From assembly GCA_003385635.1 (NCBI GenBank), contig QQUY01000003.1:248001-312000 (forward strand): a DNA stretch of 64,000 nt, read 5' to 3'. Every line of letters starts with the position of its first letter. The first letter of the stretch is position 1. The notes beneath the pieces were generated by a model. The model had not been told where the DNA came from and searched no databases. It worked only from the letters and a program-made list of their open reading frames with translations. A program made the translations under genes and the position numbers. Shown here in pieces: positions 24,897-33,886 of this stretch. Origin of the DNA: Acidobacteriota bacterium (lineage in GTDB: Bacteria; Acidobacteriota; Blastocatellia; Pyrinomonadales; Pyrinomonadaceae).

Positions 24897-25718
24897 CTAT
24901 TCCGTCGAAGCCTCTTCCGGCTCGCTTTTGCTGCCAGACCCCTTCCACATTTTCACAAGCAAAGCGGTCGCGCCGGCAGCCACGAGAAGCGAAATGACCT
25001 GAGATGTCGAAAGGCCGGAAAGCGAGGTGATTCCGAGAATGTCACCGCGCGGATCGTCACGCACGAACTCGATAAGGAACCGGAAAATGCTGTAGATGAT
25101 CGCATACGCGATCAGGACCTGGCCGTCGAACTTCTTATTCCTGTGCAGATAAAGCAGAAATCCAAAGACCGCAAGCATCGCGAACGACTCGTAGAGCTGG
25201 GTCGGATGAAGGAAAAGGTCAGCGCCGTCAGGCCCATATATCGGGACACCGGTGTTTGCGTGGCCGGCTTCGCCAAAGTGCACGCCCCACGGAAGATCTG
25301 TCGGTCTTCCCCAGCAGCATCCCGCCGAAAAACATCCCTGTCTTCCCAGGACCTGTCCGAGTGCGACACCCGGAGCGAATGCGTCACCGACTTTCCAGAA
25401 CGGCAGCTTGTAGAACCTGAGCAGGATTGCGAGCGTCATGAACCCGCCGATGAAACCGCCGAAGTAAACTCCGCCGGAACGAAGGAAATCAAGCGAAAAT
25501 ATTTCGACGTTCGGATCGACGAAAAGCATCAGGATCTTTGATCCGAGGAGGCCACCGAGTATAGTCCAGAGCCCAAGGTCATAGATCCTTTCCTTTGGCA
25601 GACCGTCTCTTTGCGCAAGCTTCGCCGCAGTGAACAGGGCAAGGATAAGCCCCGCAGCCAAAAGAACGCCGTAAGTGTTTATCGGAAAGTCTCCGATCCT
25701 GAATAATTCCGGATACAT
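24897..25718 (-). CDS. lgt: Phosphatidylglycerol--prolipoprotein diacylglyceryl transferase
   Basis: A 273-residue inner-membrane enzyme with about seven hydrophobic segments. It moves the diacylglyceryl group from phosphatidylglycerol to the lipobox Cys, the first step of lipoprotein maturation. The Lgt signature is present as LGRQGCFSAGCCWGRPT (about residues 128-145), with an upstream HFGEAG-like segment and RFLIEFVRDD near the C-terminus, containing conserved charged residues. The C-terminus has a short charged tail. It lies 12 bases after the GNAT gene and three bases before rluD, and shares the operon with lspA, the enzyme acting next on the same substrates. Confidence 0.95.
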   Translation of the reverse strand: MYPELFRIGDFPINTYGVLLAAGLILALFTAAKLAQRDGLPKERIYDLGLWTILGGLLGSKILMLFVDPNVEIFSLDFLRSGGVYFGGFIGGFMTLAILLRFYKLPFWKVGDAFAPGVALGQVLGRQGCFSAGCCWGRPTDLPWGVHFGEAGHANTGVPIYGPDGADLFLHPTQLYESFAMLAVFGFLLYLHRNKKFDGQVLIAYAIIYSIFRFLIEFVRDDPRGDILGITSLSGLSTSQVISLLVAAGATALLVKMWKGSGSKSEPEEASTE

Positions 25719-25730
25719 TGATTTCTGGTT

Positions 25731-26174
25731 CTAGAGCCCCAGACGCATTTCTACTTCGCCGTCTTCCTCATCTATCTTCCCGGTCCTTTCAAATCCCAAA
25801 GACTCGTATAGACGGAAAGCGTTTTCGTTATCGGGCACACAATAAAGATAAATCGCGTCGCAGCCTTCGGTATTCCTGAGCTCTTCAATTACTTTTTCGG
25901 TTGCTAGCCTTCCGTACCCTTTGCCCTGTCGCGATTCGTCCACCATCAGCCTTACGAGAAAGTGCTTACCCTCATCCGGGTCAAGCCCGAAAAGGACAAA
26001 GCCTACCATCTCGTCGCCGTCGTAAACGGCACGCGGTTTCAGGCCGGGATATATCGCCGAGTGGGCGATCGACATAAGGTTCGTGGCAACGAACCCGTTT
26101 TGCGATTCTGCCACCTTCAATCCGATACACTCGTCAAAATTCTTTTCGTTTACTTCCCTAAGCTCCACCGTCAT
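25731..26174 (-). CDS. GNAT family N-acetyltransferase
   Basis: A 147-residue acetyltransferase. The acetyl-CoA site is seen in FLVRLMVDESRQGKGYGRLATEKVIEEL (Q/R-x-x-G-x-G/A loop RQGKGYG), followed by IYLYCVPDNENAFRLYESLGFERTG, the typical C-terminal GNAT half. The best start is ATG 26174, which overlaps the end of lspA by 17 bases and so couples translation; a longer frame to 26231 runs deeper into lspA and is less likely. The overall pattern is close to diamine/spermidine acetyltransferase-like proteins, but the substrate is not determinable. Confidence 0.88.
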   Translation of the reverse strand: MTVELREVNEKNFDECIGLKVAESQNGFVATNLMSIAHSAIYPGLKPRAVYDGDEMVGFVLFGLDPDEGKHFLVRLMVDESRQGKGYGRLATEKVIEELRNTEGCDAIYLYCVPDNENAFRLYESLGFERTGKIDEEDGEVEMRLGL

Positions 26175-26715
26175 CGCCCTGTTCCATCCCTGTTTCTTTC
26201 TGTTTCTTTTCCTTTCTAAGGAACATATCAAGGATCAGCAATCCGGCCCCCGTGCAGATCGCGATGTCCGCAATATTGAACGTGGGATAGTGCCAGTTTC
26301 CGAACTGCACGTCTATAAAATCGACAACAAAGCCGAGCCGGACCCGGTCGGTCACATTTCCGACGATGCCCGCTAGAAGGAGTACAAGCGCGCCAAGTAT
26401 GCGGTCGTCGGAGCGCGGCGTTTTCCAGAAAAAGTAGACAACGAGCGCGGCCGCAATGAAAGCGAGGCCCGAAAGAGCCCACCTTCCGCCGTCGCCGTAG
26501 CCGTCAAACAATGAGAATGCGACACCCGTGTTCTGCGCATATGAGAAGTTCAGAAACCCGTCGATCACTGAAATGTCCGACTTGAAACGAAGCCGACTCA
26601 CCGCCCAGGCTTTGGTCGCCTGATCCAGCATAAAGACCGCCGCCCCTGCGGCGAGATATCCGAACTTCCAGAATATGTCTCGTTTTTTCAATTTACTTCT
26701 ATTGCCGTACGGCAT
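26158..26715 (-). CDS. lspA: Lipoprotein signal peptidase (signal peptidase II)
   Basis: A 185-residue inner-membrane aspartyl protease that removes the signal peptide from diacylated prolipoproteins. Four hydrophobic segments are visible. Catalytic motifs: NTGVAFSLF, then GNVTDRVRLGFVVDFID, whose first Asp is catalytic, and FNIADIAI with the second catalytic Asp. ATG at 26715 overlaps the ileS stop by 17 bases; a TTG at 26727 is an alternative. The C-terminal tail is Lys/Glu/Asp-rich and longer than usual. It is placed between ileS and lgt, an arrangement with ileS that is common in bacteria. Confidence 0.95.
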   Translation of the reverse strand: MPYGNRSKLKKRDIFWKFGYLAAGAAVFMLDQATKAWAVSRLRFKSDISVIDGFLNFSYAQNTGVAFSLFDGYGDGGRWALSGLAFIAAALVVYFFWKTPRSDDRILGALVLLLAGIVGNVTDRVRLGFVVDFIDVQFGNWHYPTFNIADIAICTGAGLLILDMFLRKEKKQKETGMEQGDDGGA

Positions 26716-29581
26716 CCTCGGCGGCAAGGATCACGTCCAGGGCCTCGACACATCGCTCGCAAACGGTCGGATATCTTGAATCGTCACCGACCTGTGTCGA
26801 GAAATTCCAGCACCTCTCGCACTTTTCGCCGTCCGCTTTCGCGATCCTGGCACTGATCGCGTTTCCTTCTGACACTTCAACTTGTGAAACGATGAAGATA
26901 TACCTGAGTTCGCTCGAGTAGTCCTTTAGAAACTCGAATGTGTCCGGATCGACGGTTAACAGCACTTTCGCCTGAAGCGACGAGCCGATGGCCTTCTCGT
27001 TACGTGCTTCTTCGAGTTTCTTCAGCACTTCATCGCGGATCGAATAGAGCCTCTCCCAACGGTCAAGCAACTTTTCGTCGATCATTCCTGCAGTGACCGG
27101 AAACTTCGCCAGATGAACGGATTCCGATCTCTTCCCAGGCAGGTTCTCGTAAGCCTCGTCGGATGTGAAGGCGAGGATCGGAGCCATCATCGTCGTCAGG
27201 CTTTCCGCGATCCTGTAAACAGCCGTCTGCGCCGATCGCCTTTCGGCTGAACGCGGCGCGTAGATATAAAGGCGGTCCTTGATAATGTCGAAGTACCTGG
27301 CTGAGAGTGTCACAGTAACAAAATCGTAGAGAGTTCTGTAAACAGCTTGGAAGTTGTAATCCTCGTACCCCTTTAGGACCTTGCCGATCACGACATCAAG
27401 GCTCGCAAGCGCCCACCGGTCGACCTCCTGCAATTCATCCGGTTCCAGGAGATCACGCTCGGGATCGAACTCGTCGAGATTTCCGAGCGCGAATCTGATC
27501 GTATTCCTGAATTTCCTGTAAGCATCCACGACGCGAAGCAGGATCTCGTCCGAGCAACGCACATCCTCGGTGTAGTCGACTGCGGCCGCCCAAAGCCTAA
27601 GGATCTCCGCGCCCGATTTCTCGATCACTTCTTTCGGAGATGTAACATTCCCGAGCGACTTGCTCTGTTTCTTTCCTTCGCCGTCGACAACCCAACCGTG
27701 GGTCAGCACCGCTCTGTAAGGCGCCGTATCGTGTGCGGCCAGACCGCACATCAAAGAAGAATTGAACCATCCGCGATACTGGTCACCTCCTTCGATATAA
27801 ACCTCGGCTGGAAACCGCAGATTGTCGCGTGTTCCAAGAACCGCAATGCACGATGAACCGGAATCGAACCATACGTCGAGGATGTCGGTCTCTTTCGTAA
27901 ACTCAGTGCCGCCGCATTCGCCGCACTTGAAGTCGCCGGGCAAAAGTTCGGAAGCTTCCTTGTTGTACCAGGCGTCCGATGTTTCCTCGAGAAAGATATC
28001 AGCCACGCGGTTCACGATCTCGGGGTCGGCAACCTCCTCTTCGCATCCGGCGCAGTAGAAAACAGGGATCGGGACCCCCCACGACCGTTGTCGCGAGACA
28101 CACCAGTCAGGGCGACCTTTGAGCATGTTTTCCATACGGCCGTGGCCCCAGGAAGGATGCCAATGGACCTGGTTGATCTCTTTCAGTGCATTCTCGCGGA
28201 GCGAGACTTTCTCACCTGTTGCTGCCACCGCATCCATCGAGATGAACCACTGGGGGGTGGCGCGAAAGATAACGGGATTCTTGCACCGCCAACAGTGCGG
28301 ATAACGGTGTGCGTAATCCTCCGTGAAAATGAGGGCGCCCTTCTCATCGAGGAATTCGACGATCTTCTCATTAGCCTCGAAAACCTGGAGTCCGTTGAAA
28401 TGCTCAACCTCGTCGGTAAATCTGCCTCCGTTATCTACCGGACAGTAGATCTCGAGACCGTATTCGCGTCCGATCACAAAGTCGTCGTGACCGTGACCGG
28501 GAGCAGTATGAACACATCCAGTTCCCGCGCCGCCGGTCTGTGACCTTTCGCGCGCGTCGCTGACATCCAGTTCTGTTTCTGCGTCAGACTCTCCGCCGAG
28601 CGTGACGTGGTCGCCGTTCATCAGCACCGAAGCACGGTCGAGCCACGCGTGACGAGCCTCAAGATTGTCCAGTTTTTCGCCCTTAAACACCGCGACTTGT
28701 TTGTAGTCGCTGAGTCCCGCGATCTCGACGAAGTTCTTTACCAGTTCGGTAGCGACGATCAGTACTTCGTCATTTACCTCGATCGCCGAGTAGTCGAATG
28801 CGGGGTGGACGGTGATGCCCAGATTCGCGGGTAGTGTCCACGGTGTCGTAGTCCAGATAACGACGAAAACATTCTTTCCCTTTATCGCCGGATCGATTCT
28901 TGCTGGATCAGAAACAAGCGGGAACTTTACATAGATCGAAGGCGAGGTGTGCTCGCGGTATTCGACTTCAGCTTCCGCCAACGCTGTCTGATCGTGGACG
29001 CACCAGTAAACCGGCCTCGCACCTTTGTAAACGTATCCGCGCTCAAGGTACTTTCCGAACAGCCTGGCCGTCTCTGATTCGTACTCGTGCGACATCGTGA
29101 GATACGGATCGTCCCATTCGCCAAGTACTCCAAGTCTTTGGAAGTCAGCCGTTTGATCTTTCAAAGCCTTCGCTGCGTGTTCTCGGCAGATTCTCCGAAA
29201 TGTACCCACAGGCAGATCGTTCTTGTTCTTGCCTTTCTTCGCGAGAGCCTTCTCGACATACTTCTCGATCGGCAAGCCGTGACAGTCGTATCCCGGCACG
29301 TACGGCGAATCGAAGCCGCACATAGTGGCGGTCTTGACGATGAAATCCTTCAAGATCTTGTTCAGCGCCGTTCCGATGTGAATGTTGTCGTTTGCGTACG
29401 GTGGACCGTCGTGGAGAATGAACTGCTGTTCTCCCTTCCGTGATTCGCGGATCTTCTCGTACAGCCCCATTTCGCCCCATTTTTGCAGGCGCTGCGGCTC
29501 CGACTGCGCAAGATTCGCCTTCTGCGAAAACGCGGTCCTCGGCAGGTTGATCGTGTCTTTGAGTTTCAAAGGCTCGTCCAT
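26699..29581 (-). CDS. ileS: Isoleucyl-tRNA synthetase
   Basis: A 960-residue class I synthetase charging tRNA-Ile. The HIGH motif is HIGTA in PPYANDNIHIGTALNK (about residue 68), the KMSKS motif appears as KQSKS in GKKQSKSLGNV, and the C-terminal zinc finger is CERCWN...CERC. The editing (CP1) domain includes TGAGTGCVHTAPGHGHDD. Length matches bacterial IleRS of the E. coli type. The gene heads the ileS-lspA-GNAT-lgt-rluD operon. Upstream, 60-150 bases before the start, lies a structured RNA candidate ending in a T-run, which may control its transcription. Confidence 0.97.
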   Translation of the reverse strand: MDEPLKLKDTINLPRTAFSQKANLAQSEPQRLQKWGEMGLYEKIRESRKGEQQFILHDGPPYANDNIHIGTALNKILKDFIVKTATMCGFDSPYVPGYDCHGLPIEKYVEKALAKKGKNKNDLPVGTFRRICREHAAKALKDQTADFQRLGVLGEWDDPYLTMSHEYESETARLFGKYLERGYVYKGARPVYWCVHDQTALAEAEVEYREHTSPSIYVKFPLVSDPARIDPAIKGKNVFVVIWTTTPWTLPANLGITVHPAFDYSAIEVNDEVLIVATELVKNFVEIAGLSDYKQVAVFKGEKLDNLEARHAWLDRASVLMNGDHVTLGGESDAETELDVSDARERSQTGGAGTGCVHTAPGHGHDDFVIGREYGLEIYCPVDNGGRFTDEVEHFNGLQVFEANEKIVEFLDEKGALIFTEDYAHRYPHCWRCKNPVIFRATPQWFISMDAVAATGEKVSLRENALKEINQVHWHPSWGHGRMENMLKGRPDWCVSRQRSWGVPIPVFYCAGCEEEVADPEIVNRVADIFLEETSDAWYNKEASELLPGDFKCGECGGTEFTKETDILDVWFDSGSSCIAVLGTRDNLRFPAEVYIEGGDQYRGWFNSSLMCGLAAHDTAPYRAVLTHGWVVDGEGKKQSKSLGNVTSPKEVIEKSGAEILRLWAAAVDYTEDVRCSDEILLRVVDAYRKFRNTIRFALGNLDEFDPERDLLEPDELQEVDRWALASLDVVIGKVLKGYEDYNFQAVYRTLYDFVTVTLSARYFDIIKDRLYIYAPRSAERRSAQTAVYRIAESLTTMMAPILAFTSDEAYENLPGKRSESVHLAKFPVTAGMIDEKLLDRWERLYSIRDEVLKKLEEARNEKAIGSSLQAKVLLTVDPDTFEFLKDYSSELRYIFIVSQVEVSEGNAISARIAKADGEKCERCWNFSTQVGDDSRYPTVCERCVEALDVILAAEDAVRQ

Positions 29582-29642
29582 AGTCAGTTTCGGTAGCGGT
29601 CGAATGCTAAATCATAAAGGATTGCGACCTGATGTCTAAATC

Positions 29643-29731
29643 AAAAAAGCCCCAAGCCGTTTCTGACCTGGGACATATATCAGCATTCCGCCTGTGCTTG
29701 TTTGCTAAGGCGATTCGTCCCTTCTGGGGCT
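29643..29731 (-). ncRNA. Structured RNA candidate in the ileS upstream region (attenuator, riboswitch or small RNA)
   Basis: On the minus strand the segment starts with AGCCCCA, which pairs with TGGGGCT at its far end (7 bp), directly followed by TTTTT. Inside are a second stem GGGAC/GTCCC and a third CGCCT/AGGCG. The third loop contains TTAGCA, which can pair with TGCTGA in the strand after that stem, giving a pseudoknot with one G-U pair. A CATAAT -10-like box ends about 5 bases before the 5' stem. No T-box sequence (AGGGTGG-type) or other known riboswitch consensus was recognised. Confidence 0.5.
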
Positions 29732-29735
29732 GATA

Positions 29736-29741
29736 ATTATG
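29736..29741 (-). promoter_or_regulatory. Possible -10 box (CATAAT) for the structured RNA/ileS transcript
   Basis: CATAAT on the minus strand differs from TATAAT at one position and would start transcription near 29731, exactly at the first base of the outer stem. The -35 region at the right distance (TTACTG) is weak. Confidence 0.35.
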
Positions 29742-30103
29742 AGATGTCGGTTCATGTCCAGTAACAAACTATACATCACAGATGCCTTTCAGTGAACCGG
29801 AGGCGTTGCGCTTTACCGGTCAGGAGGTATAAGAGGATTTCTTACCGCAGAGAATGCGAAGGATTTCGCGAAGGACACCAAGGCTTCAAATTTGCGGTCT
29901 TTGCTAGTACCTTTGCGCCCTCCGCGGCTAAATCTCCCTACCAACATACGGCCGCCGAAAAGGAACTCCGCTCGCTACGCAGCCAAGCGCCGCAAAGAGT
30001 ACCGACTACTTCTTCGAGGTCTTTGTAACTCCTTCGTGTTCTTCGTGGTTAAGACTATCTTTCAATAGACAGGCGACTTGGAAAAACTGCTCTTTTATGT
30101 AGA
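29742..30103. repeat. Gene-free stretch with degenerate CGCAAAG/CGAAG word arrays between pgm and ileS
   Basis: Between about 29840 and 30060 there are accgcagagaatgcgaagg, gcgaaggacaccaagg, tttgcggtctttgctag, cctttgcgccctccgcgg and cttcgtgttcttcgtgg words, partly in opposed orientation. No gene is seen. Confidence 0.45.
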
Positions 30104-31459
30104 TTAACTTAACAACGCTTCGACCTTCTCGGTGATTTCCCCGCTGATCCGCTCAAGCGCTTCCTCACTTTCAGCCTCGAATCTCAGAACAAGTATCGCC
30201 TGAGTGTTGGAAGCCCTTACCAGCCCCCAGCCGTTGTCGAATTTTATGCGTGCGCCGTCAGTTGAATCTACCTCGTGGGCTTCCGAAAAGATCTCGGCGA
30301 TCGAGTCGACCACTTCCTTCTTTCTGTCTTCCGGGCAGGGGATGCGAATTTCCGGCGTGGAGAAAGTCTCGGGAACATCGACAAGGAGTTCGCTCAAGGT
30401 TCGATCAGTTTTTGAGAGGATCTCAAGGAGCCTTGCTCCGGCGTATGCCGCGTCGTCAAATCCGTAAAAGCGGTCGGCAAAAAATATGTGTCCGCTCATT
30501 TCGCCGGCGAGGACCGATCCGGTCTCTTTCATTTTTGCCTTGATCAGGGAATGGCCCGCTTTCCACATCAACGGCTTTCCGCCAACGCGCTCGATCTCGT
30601 TATACAGATTTTGCGAACACTTTACTTCTCCTATGATCGTCGCGCCCGGATGCTCCTGAAGCACCGCGCGGGCGTATAAGATCATCAGCTCGTCGCCCCA
30701 GATCACGCTACCGTTCTCGTCAATTACGCCGATTCGGTCTCCGTCCCCGTCAAACGCGATGCCGGCATCCGCTTCGTGATCATCGACGGCTTTGACGAGA
30801 TCTACGAGATTTTCCTCAACGGTGGGATCGGGATGGTGATTCGGGAACGCGGGATCGGGATCGGAAAAGAGTTCGATGATGTCGATTCCAAGCCTCCTGT
30901 AGAGAGGTACGGCAGTTACGCCTCCCATTCCGTTCCCTGAGTCCACTACAACTTTAAGCTTGCGGGAACCGAGGCTGGTCCTTGAAGCAAGCTCGTCGAG
31001 ATATTGATCAATGATCTCCGCCTCTTCATAACTGCCCGAGCCGTCCGACCGTTTCCCTTCCTTCGCGATCTGTCCAATCTCGCGGATCTGGTCCCCAAAA
31101 AGAGCTTCCTTTCCAAGGCAGATCTTGAAACCGTTGTATTCAGGCGGGTTGTGGGAGCCCGTGATCATGATGCCGCCATCGACATCGAGAGTATTTACAG
31201 CAAAGTAGAGTACCGGCGTGGGGACCTGTCCGACCGAAAGCACGTCGATCCCCGATTCACGGAGGCCATCGGCAAGGACACTTTCAAACACAGGTGAACT
31301 CTCTCTCGCGTCGTAGCCGATGGCGATCGTGCGGGCATCGCTGGACCGGAAGAAGTGCCCGATAGCGAGGGCAAGGTCTGCTACGGACCGTTCGGTCAGG
31401 TCCTCGCCCACGATTCCCCTTATGTCGTACTCGCGGAAAATATGGGGATTGAGGCTCAT
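30104..31459 (-). CDS. Phosphomannomutase/phosphoglucomutase
   Basis: A 451-residue alpha-D-phosphohexomutase interconverting hexose 1- and 6-phosphates. The active-site phosphoserine loop is GIMITGSHNPPEYNGFK, the Mg2+ loop is FDGDGDRIG, the sugar-binding loop is GEMSGH and the phosphate-binding C-terminal part is VRASNTQAILVLRFEAE. The N-terminal FREYDIRGIVG is typical of the AlgC/ManB-type bifunctional enzymes, which feed GDP-mannose and cell-envelope polysaccharides. The start codon lies four bases from a TATCAGG-word array and has no Shine-Dalgarno sequence, so its 5' untranslated region consists mostly of repeats. Confidence 0.94.
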   Translation of the reverse strand: MSLNPHIFREYDIRGIVGEDLTERSVADLALAIGHFFRSSDARTIAIGYDARESSPVFESVLADGLRESGIDVLSVGQVPTPVLYFAVNTLDVDGGIMITGSHNPPEYNGFKICLGKEALFGDQIREIGQIAKEGKRSDGSGSYEEAEIIDQYLDELASRTSLGSRKLKVVVDSGNGMGGVTAVPLYRRLGIDIIELFSDPDPAFPNHHPDPTVEENLVDLVKAVDDHEADAGIAFDGDGDRIGVIDENGSVIWGDELMILYARAVLQEHPGATIIGEVKCSQNLYNEIERVGGKPLMWKAGHSLIKAKMKETGSVLAGEMSGHIFFADRFYGFDDAAYAGARLLEILSKTDRTLSELLVDVPETFSTPEIRIPCPEDRKKEVVDSIAEIFSEAHEVDSTDGARIKFDNGWGLVRASNTQAILVLRFEAESEEALERISGEITEKVEALLS

Positions 31460-31462
31460 GCT

Positions 31463-31682
31463 TCAGGTATCAGGTATCAGGTATCAATTGTCAACTTTCA
31501 GGTATCAATTGTCAGGGATCAATGGTCAAGCCTCAACGATCAATTAGCATGTATCAATCATTATAGTCACCTTTTCTCTGCCCATTGATCCACGAGCATT
31601 GACCCCTGATCACTGATACTTGATCATTGACACCTGATCACTGTCACATGACCATTGATACTTGATCCCTGACCCTTGGTCG
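31463..31682. repeat. Opposed TATCAGG/TGATCA-word arrays in the pgm-VWA divergent region
   Basis: The left arm (31463-31560) is tcaggtatcaggtatcagg followed by caattgtca and tcaatggtc words at about 7-8 bp spacing. The right arm (31585-31682) has complementary words (cactgatacttgatc, attgacacctgatcactg, attgatacttgatccctg). The arms could pair over roughly 90 bp with mismatches. Confidence 0.65.
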
Positions 31683-31690
31683 TTGTCTTT

Positions 31691-31699
31691 TGATATACT
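31691..31699 (+). promoter_or_regulatory. Extended -10 promoter candidate for the VWA gene pair
   Basis: TGATATACT is an extended -10 element (TGn plus TATACT) about 90 bases before the first VWA start. No good -35 box lies upstream, which is acceptable for extended -10 promoters. Confidence 0.4.
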
Positions 31700-31785
31700 C
31701 AACCGTTTGACGCGCGGTGCAACAAGCGCCCCCTTAAGGGGCATCACAGACGGTTGCAAAAGCAGCCGAACATTCGATCTTCGTT

Positions 31786-32784
31786 ATGAGAAAAGTTAGT
31801 TACATCATCTTTTCCGCGGCACTCGTCTTCACAATCGCGGCGGCTGCGGTTGCACAGGAAACGACTCCAACGCCTCCTGATGACCGCGACGACCCTGTAT
31901 CCGTCTTCGAGGTGCGGCTTCCGATAACTGTTGAGAAAAAGAAAGTGAAGAAAAGGGAAGAAAGGCTGGTTACAAACCTGAAGGCTAGCGATTTCCTGAT
32001 CTATGAGGACGGAGTTCTTCAGGACGTAACATTCTTCACTGACGAGAAGTCCAATCCGCCGGTTTATGTGGGAGTCTTGATGGACACCTCGCCCTCCACC
32101 TCGGGAAAGCTGAACTTCTCCAAAGAAGCGGCGAAGAACTTCATTTACACAGTGGTCCAGCTTCGCAAAGATCAGGCCGCATTCATGACATTTGATCATC
32201 GTGTGAATCTGATCCAGGACTTCACCGATAAACTCGACAGGCTTGATCGGGCTGTGGATACCGTCAAGGACACAGGATCGCAGACGGCTATGTACGACGC
32301 CATCTGGCAGTTTGCCGACGAAAAGTTGAGAAGCGTTCCCGGCAGGCGCGTTATCGTAATAATCACAGATGGAGACGACACTTTCAGCCGTGCAGAGCTG
32401 GAAGATGCGGTTGACATCGCCCAGCGAACAGAGACGACGATCTTCGGCATCTCGACTAAAGCCGGATTCCTCGGTACTGTTCCCGGCGTTGAAGCCGGAA
32501 CGGTCAAAGACAAGGGCGACAAGCTGCTTGAAAGGCTCTGTGAAGAAACGGGCGGACGGGCATTCTTTACGGGCGACATGCTCGAGCTTGAGAGGGCGTT
32601 CACACGAATCTCGAAAGAGCTCAAATCACAGTACATCGTGACCTATCAGCCGAGAAACCAGACCTACGACGGGCAGTCGAGAAAACGGCAGATAGAGGTC
32701 AAGTTCCGGGACCCCTCGATGTCCGATAAATACGAGATCAGAACCAAGAAGGAGTACAGGGCGATCAAAGACTCTCTCAGATAG
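31786..32784 (+). CDS. Exported VWA-domain protein (VWFA-related Acidobacterial domain type)
   Basis: A 332-residue protein with a signal peptide (residues ~1-23, ending AAVAQ). After a short beta-rich part (VRLPITVEKKKVKK, LIYEDGVLQDVTFF) comes a von Willebrand A domain with the metal-ion-dependent adhesion site seen as DTSPSTS, a later T (DTGSQTAMYDA) and D (ITDGDDTFSRAEL). The C-terminal ELKSQYIVTYQPRN is the hallmark of the Acidobacteria-specific VWFA subfamily. It likely binds a partner or metal outside the cytoplasm; function of the family is not known. A paralogue follows 13 bases downstream. Confidence 0.92.
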   Translation: MRKVSYIIFSAALVFTIAAAAVAQETTPTPPDDRDDPVSVFEVRLPITVEKKKVKKREERLVTNLKASDFLIYEDGVLQDVTFFTDEKSNPPVYVGVLMDTSPSTSGKLNFSKEAAKNFIYTVVQLRKDQAAFMTFDHRVNLIQDFTDKLDRLDRAVDTVKDTGSQTAMYDAIWQFADEKLRSVPGRRVIVIITDGDDTFSRAELEDAVDIAQRTETTIFGISTKAGFLGTVPGVEAGTVKDKGDKLLERLCEETGGRAFFTGDMLELERAFTRISKELKSQYIVTYQPRNQTYDGQSRKRQIEVKFRDPSMSDKYEIRTKKEYRAIKDSLR

Positions 32785-32797
32785 CCCTCAGACAAAA

Positions 32798-33883
32798 GTG
32801 AGAAGTATCAACAGACAGGGTTTGACGGCCGCGTTTCTTCTGGCGGCATTCGTTTCAGCGGGTGTGCTGTTTACCGTCGGAACGAGCGCTCAGCAATCGG
32901 CGCCTCCTCCGGCGCCCGCCGATCTTCCCACTCCGCCCCCGCTCCCTGAAGAAGATGAGGGGATAATCGAGATCGATACCGAGCTCGTCAATGTGCTCTT
33001 TACTGCGCAGGACCGGCAGCGGAAGCTGATCACTGATCTTCGTGATACCGATATCAAACTTTACGAGAATGGCGAACCGCAGGAGATCATCGAATTCGTC
33101 CGCCGGATCGATCTTCCGCTCTCGCTTACCATATTGATCGACACCTCCGCTTCCCAGGAACGCACTCTCCCGGAGGAAAAAGAAGCCGCGAAGTCCTTTC
33201 TGGAATCTGTCGTTCGTCCCTCGAAAGACGAGGTCGCGATAGTTTCCTTTACCGGCGAAGCCACTCTCGAACAGGGAATGACCAACAACGTATCGCGGCT
33301 TAGAAGAGCGGTGGATAACGTCCGGTTCAGCCCTCCGTCAGGTTACGTAGGCGGGGGAGTGGTCGTAGGAACGCCGCCGATCTCCGGAAGGAACCAGATG
33401 ACGCTCGGGTCGACTGCTATCTGGGATGCGGTATGGGTTACTTCAGAAGAGGTTCTTGGACCAGCACCGGACGGCACTCGAAGGGCGATGATCCTTCTGA
33501 CCGACGGCGTCAACACCTATGGTGTAAAGAAGATGAGAGAAGCGATCGAATCGGCACTGAAGGCCGAGGTAGTGATCTACTCCATCGGGATCGGGGACAA
33601 TTATTATGACGGCGTCGACAAAGGTGCGTTAAAGAAGATCTCGCAAAGCACCGGCGGAAACGCTTTCTTTCCCCGCGATGAGCGCGAGCTGCGGGAGGCG
33701 TTTGATCAGATCCAGGAAGAAATGCGCTCCCAATACCTGATCGCCTACGAACCCACCAACCAGGCGCTCGACGGAACCTACCGGAAGATCGATGTGCAGC
33801 TGATCAATCAGCAGCTTGTTAGGGAAAAAGTGCAGTTGACGCATCGCGAGGGCTATTTCGCAAAGACCGGCAGGCGCAAGTGA
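32798..33883 (+). CDS. Second exported VWA-domain protein of the Acidobacterial type
   Basis: A 361-residue paralogue of the upstream gene, starting with GTG and a signal peptide (residues ~1-31, ending TSAQQ). A Pro-rich stretch (APPPAPADLPTPPPLPEED) precedes the domain. The VWA domain has the MIDAS sequence DTSAS, then TAIWDAVW and LTDGVNTYGVKK, and ends with MRSQYLIAYEPTNQALDG as in the first protein. The two genes are 13 bases apart and probably form one transcript, suggesting the proteins act together. No clear ribosome-binding site precedes the GTG. The stop is three bases from the convergent VIT gene's stop. Confidence 0.9.
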   Translation: MRSINRQGLTAAFLLAAFVSAGVLFTVGTSAQQSAPPPAPADLPTPPPLPEEDEGIIEIDTELVNVLFTAQDRQRKLITDLRDTDIKLYENGEPQEIIEFVRRIDLPLSLTILIDTSASQERTLPEEKEAAKSFLESVVRPSKDEVAIVSFTGEATLEQGMTNNVSRLRRAVDNVRFSPPSGYVGGGVVVGTPPISGRNQMTLGSTAIWDAVWVTSEEVLGPAPDGTRRAMILLTDGVNTYGVKKMREAIESALKAEVVIYSIGIGDNYYDGVDKGALKKISQSTGGNAFFPRDERELREAFDQIQEEMRSQYLIAYEPTNQALDGTYRKIDVQLINQQLVREKVQLTHREGYFAKTGRRK

Positions 33884-33886
33884 TTC

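Noticed and set aside
29643..29731. T-box or small SRP RNA upstream of ileS
   Set aside because: No AGGGTGG-type T-box antiterminator and no conserved SRP apical loop sequence were found.
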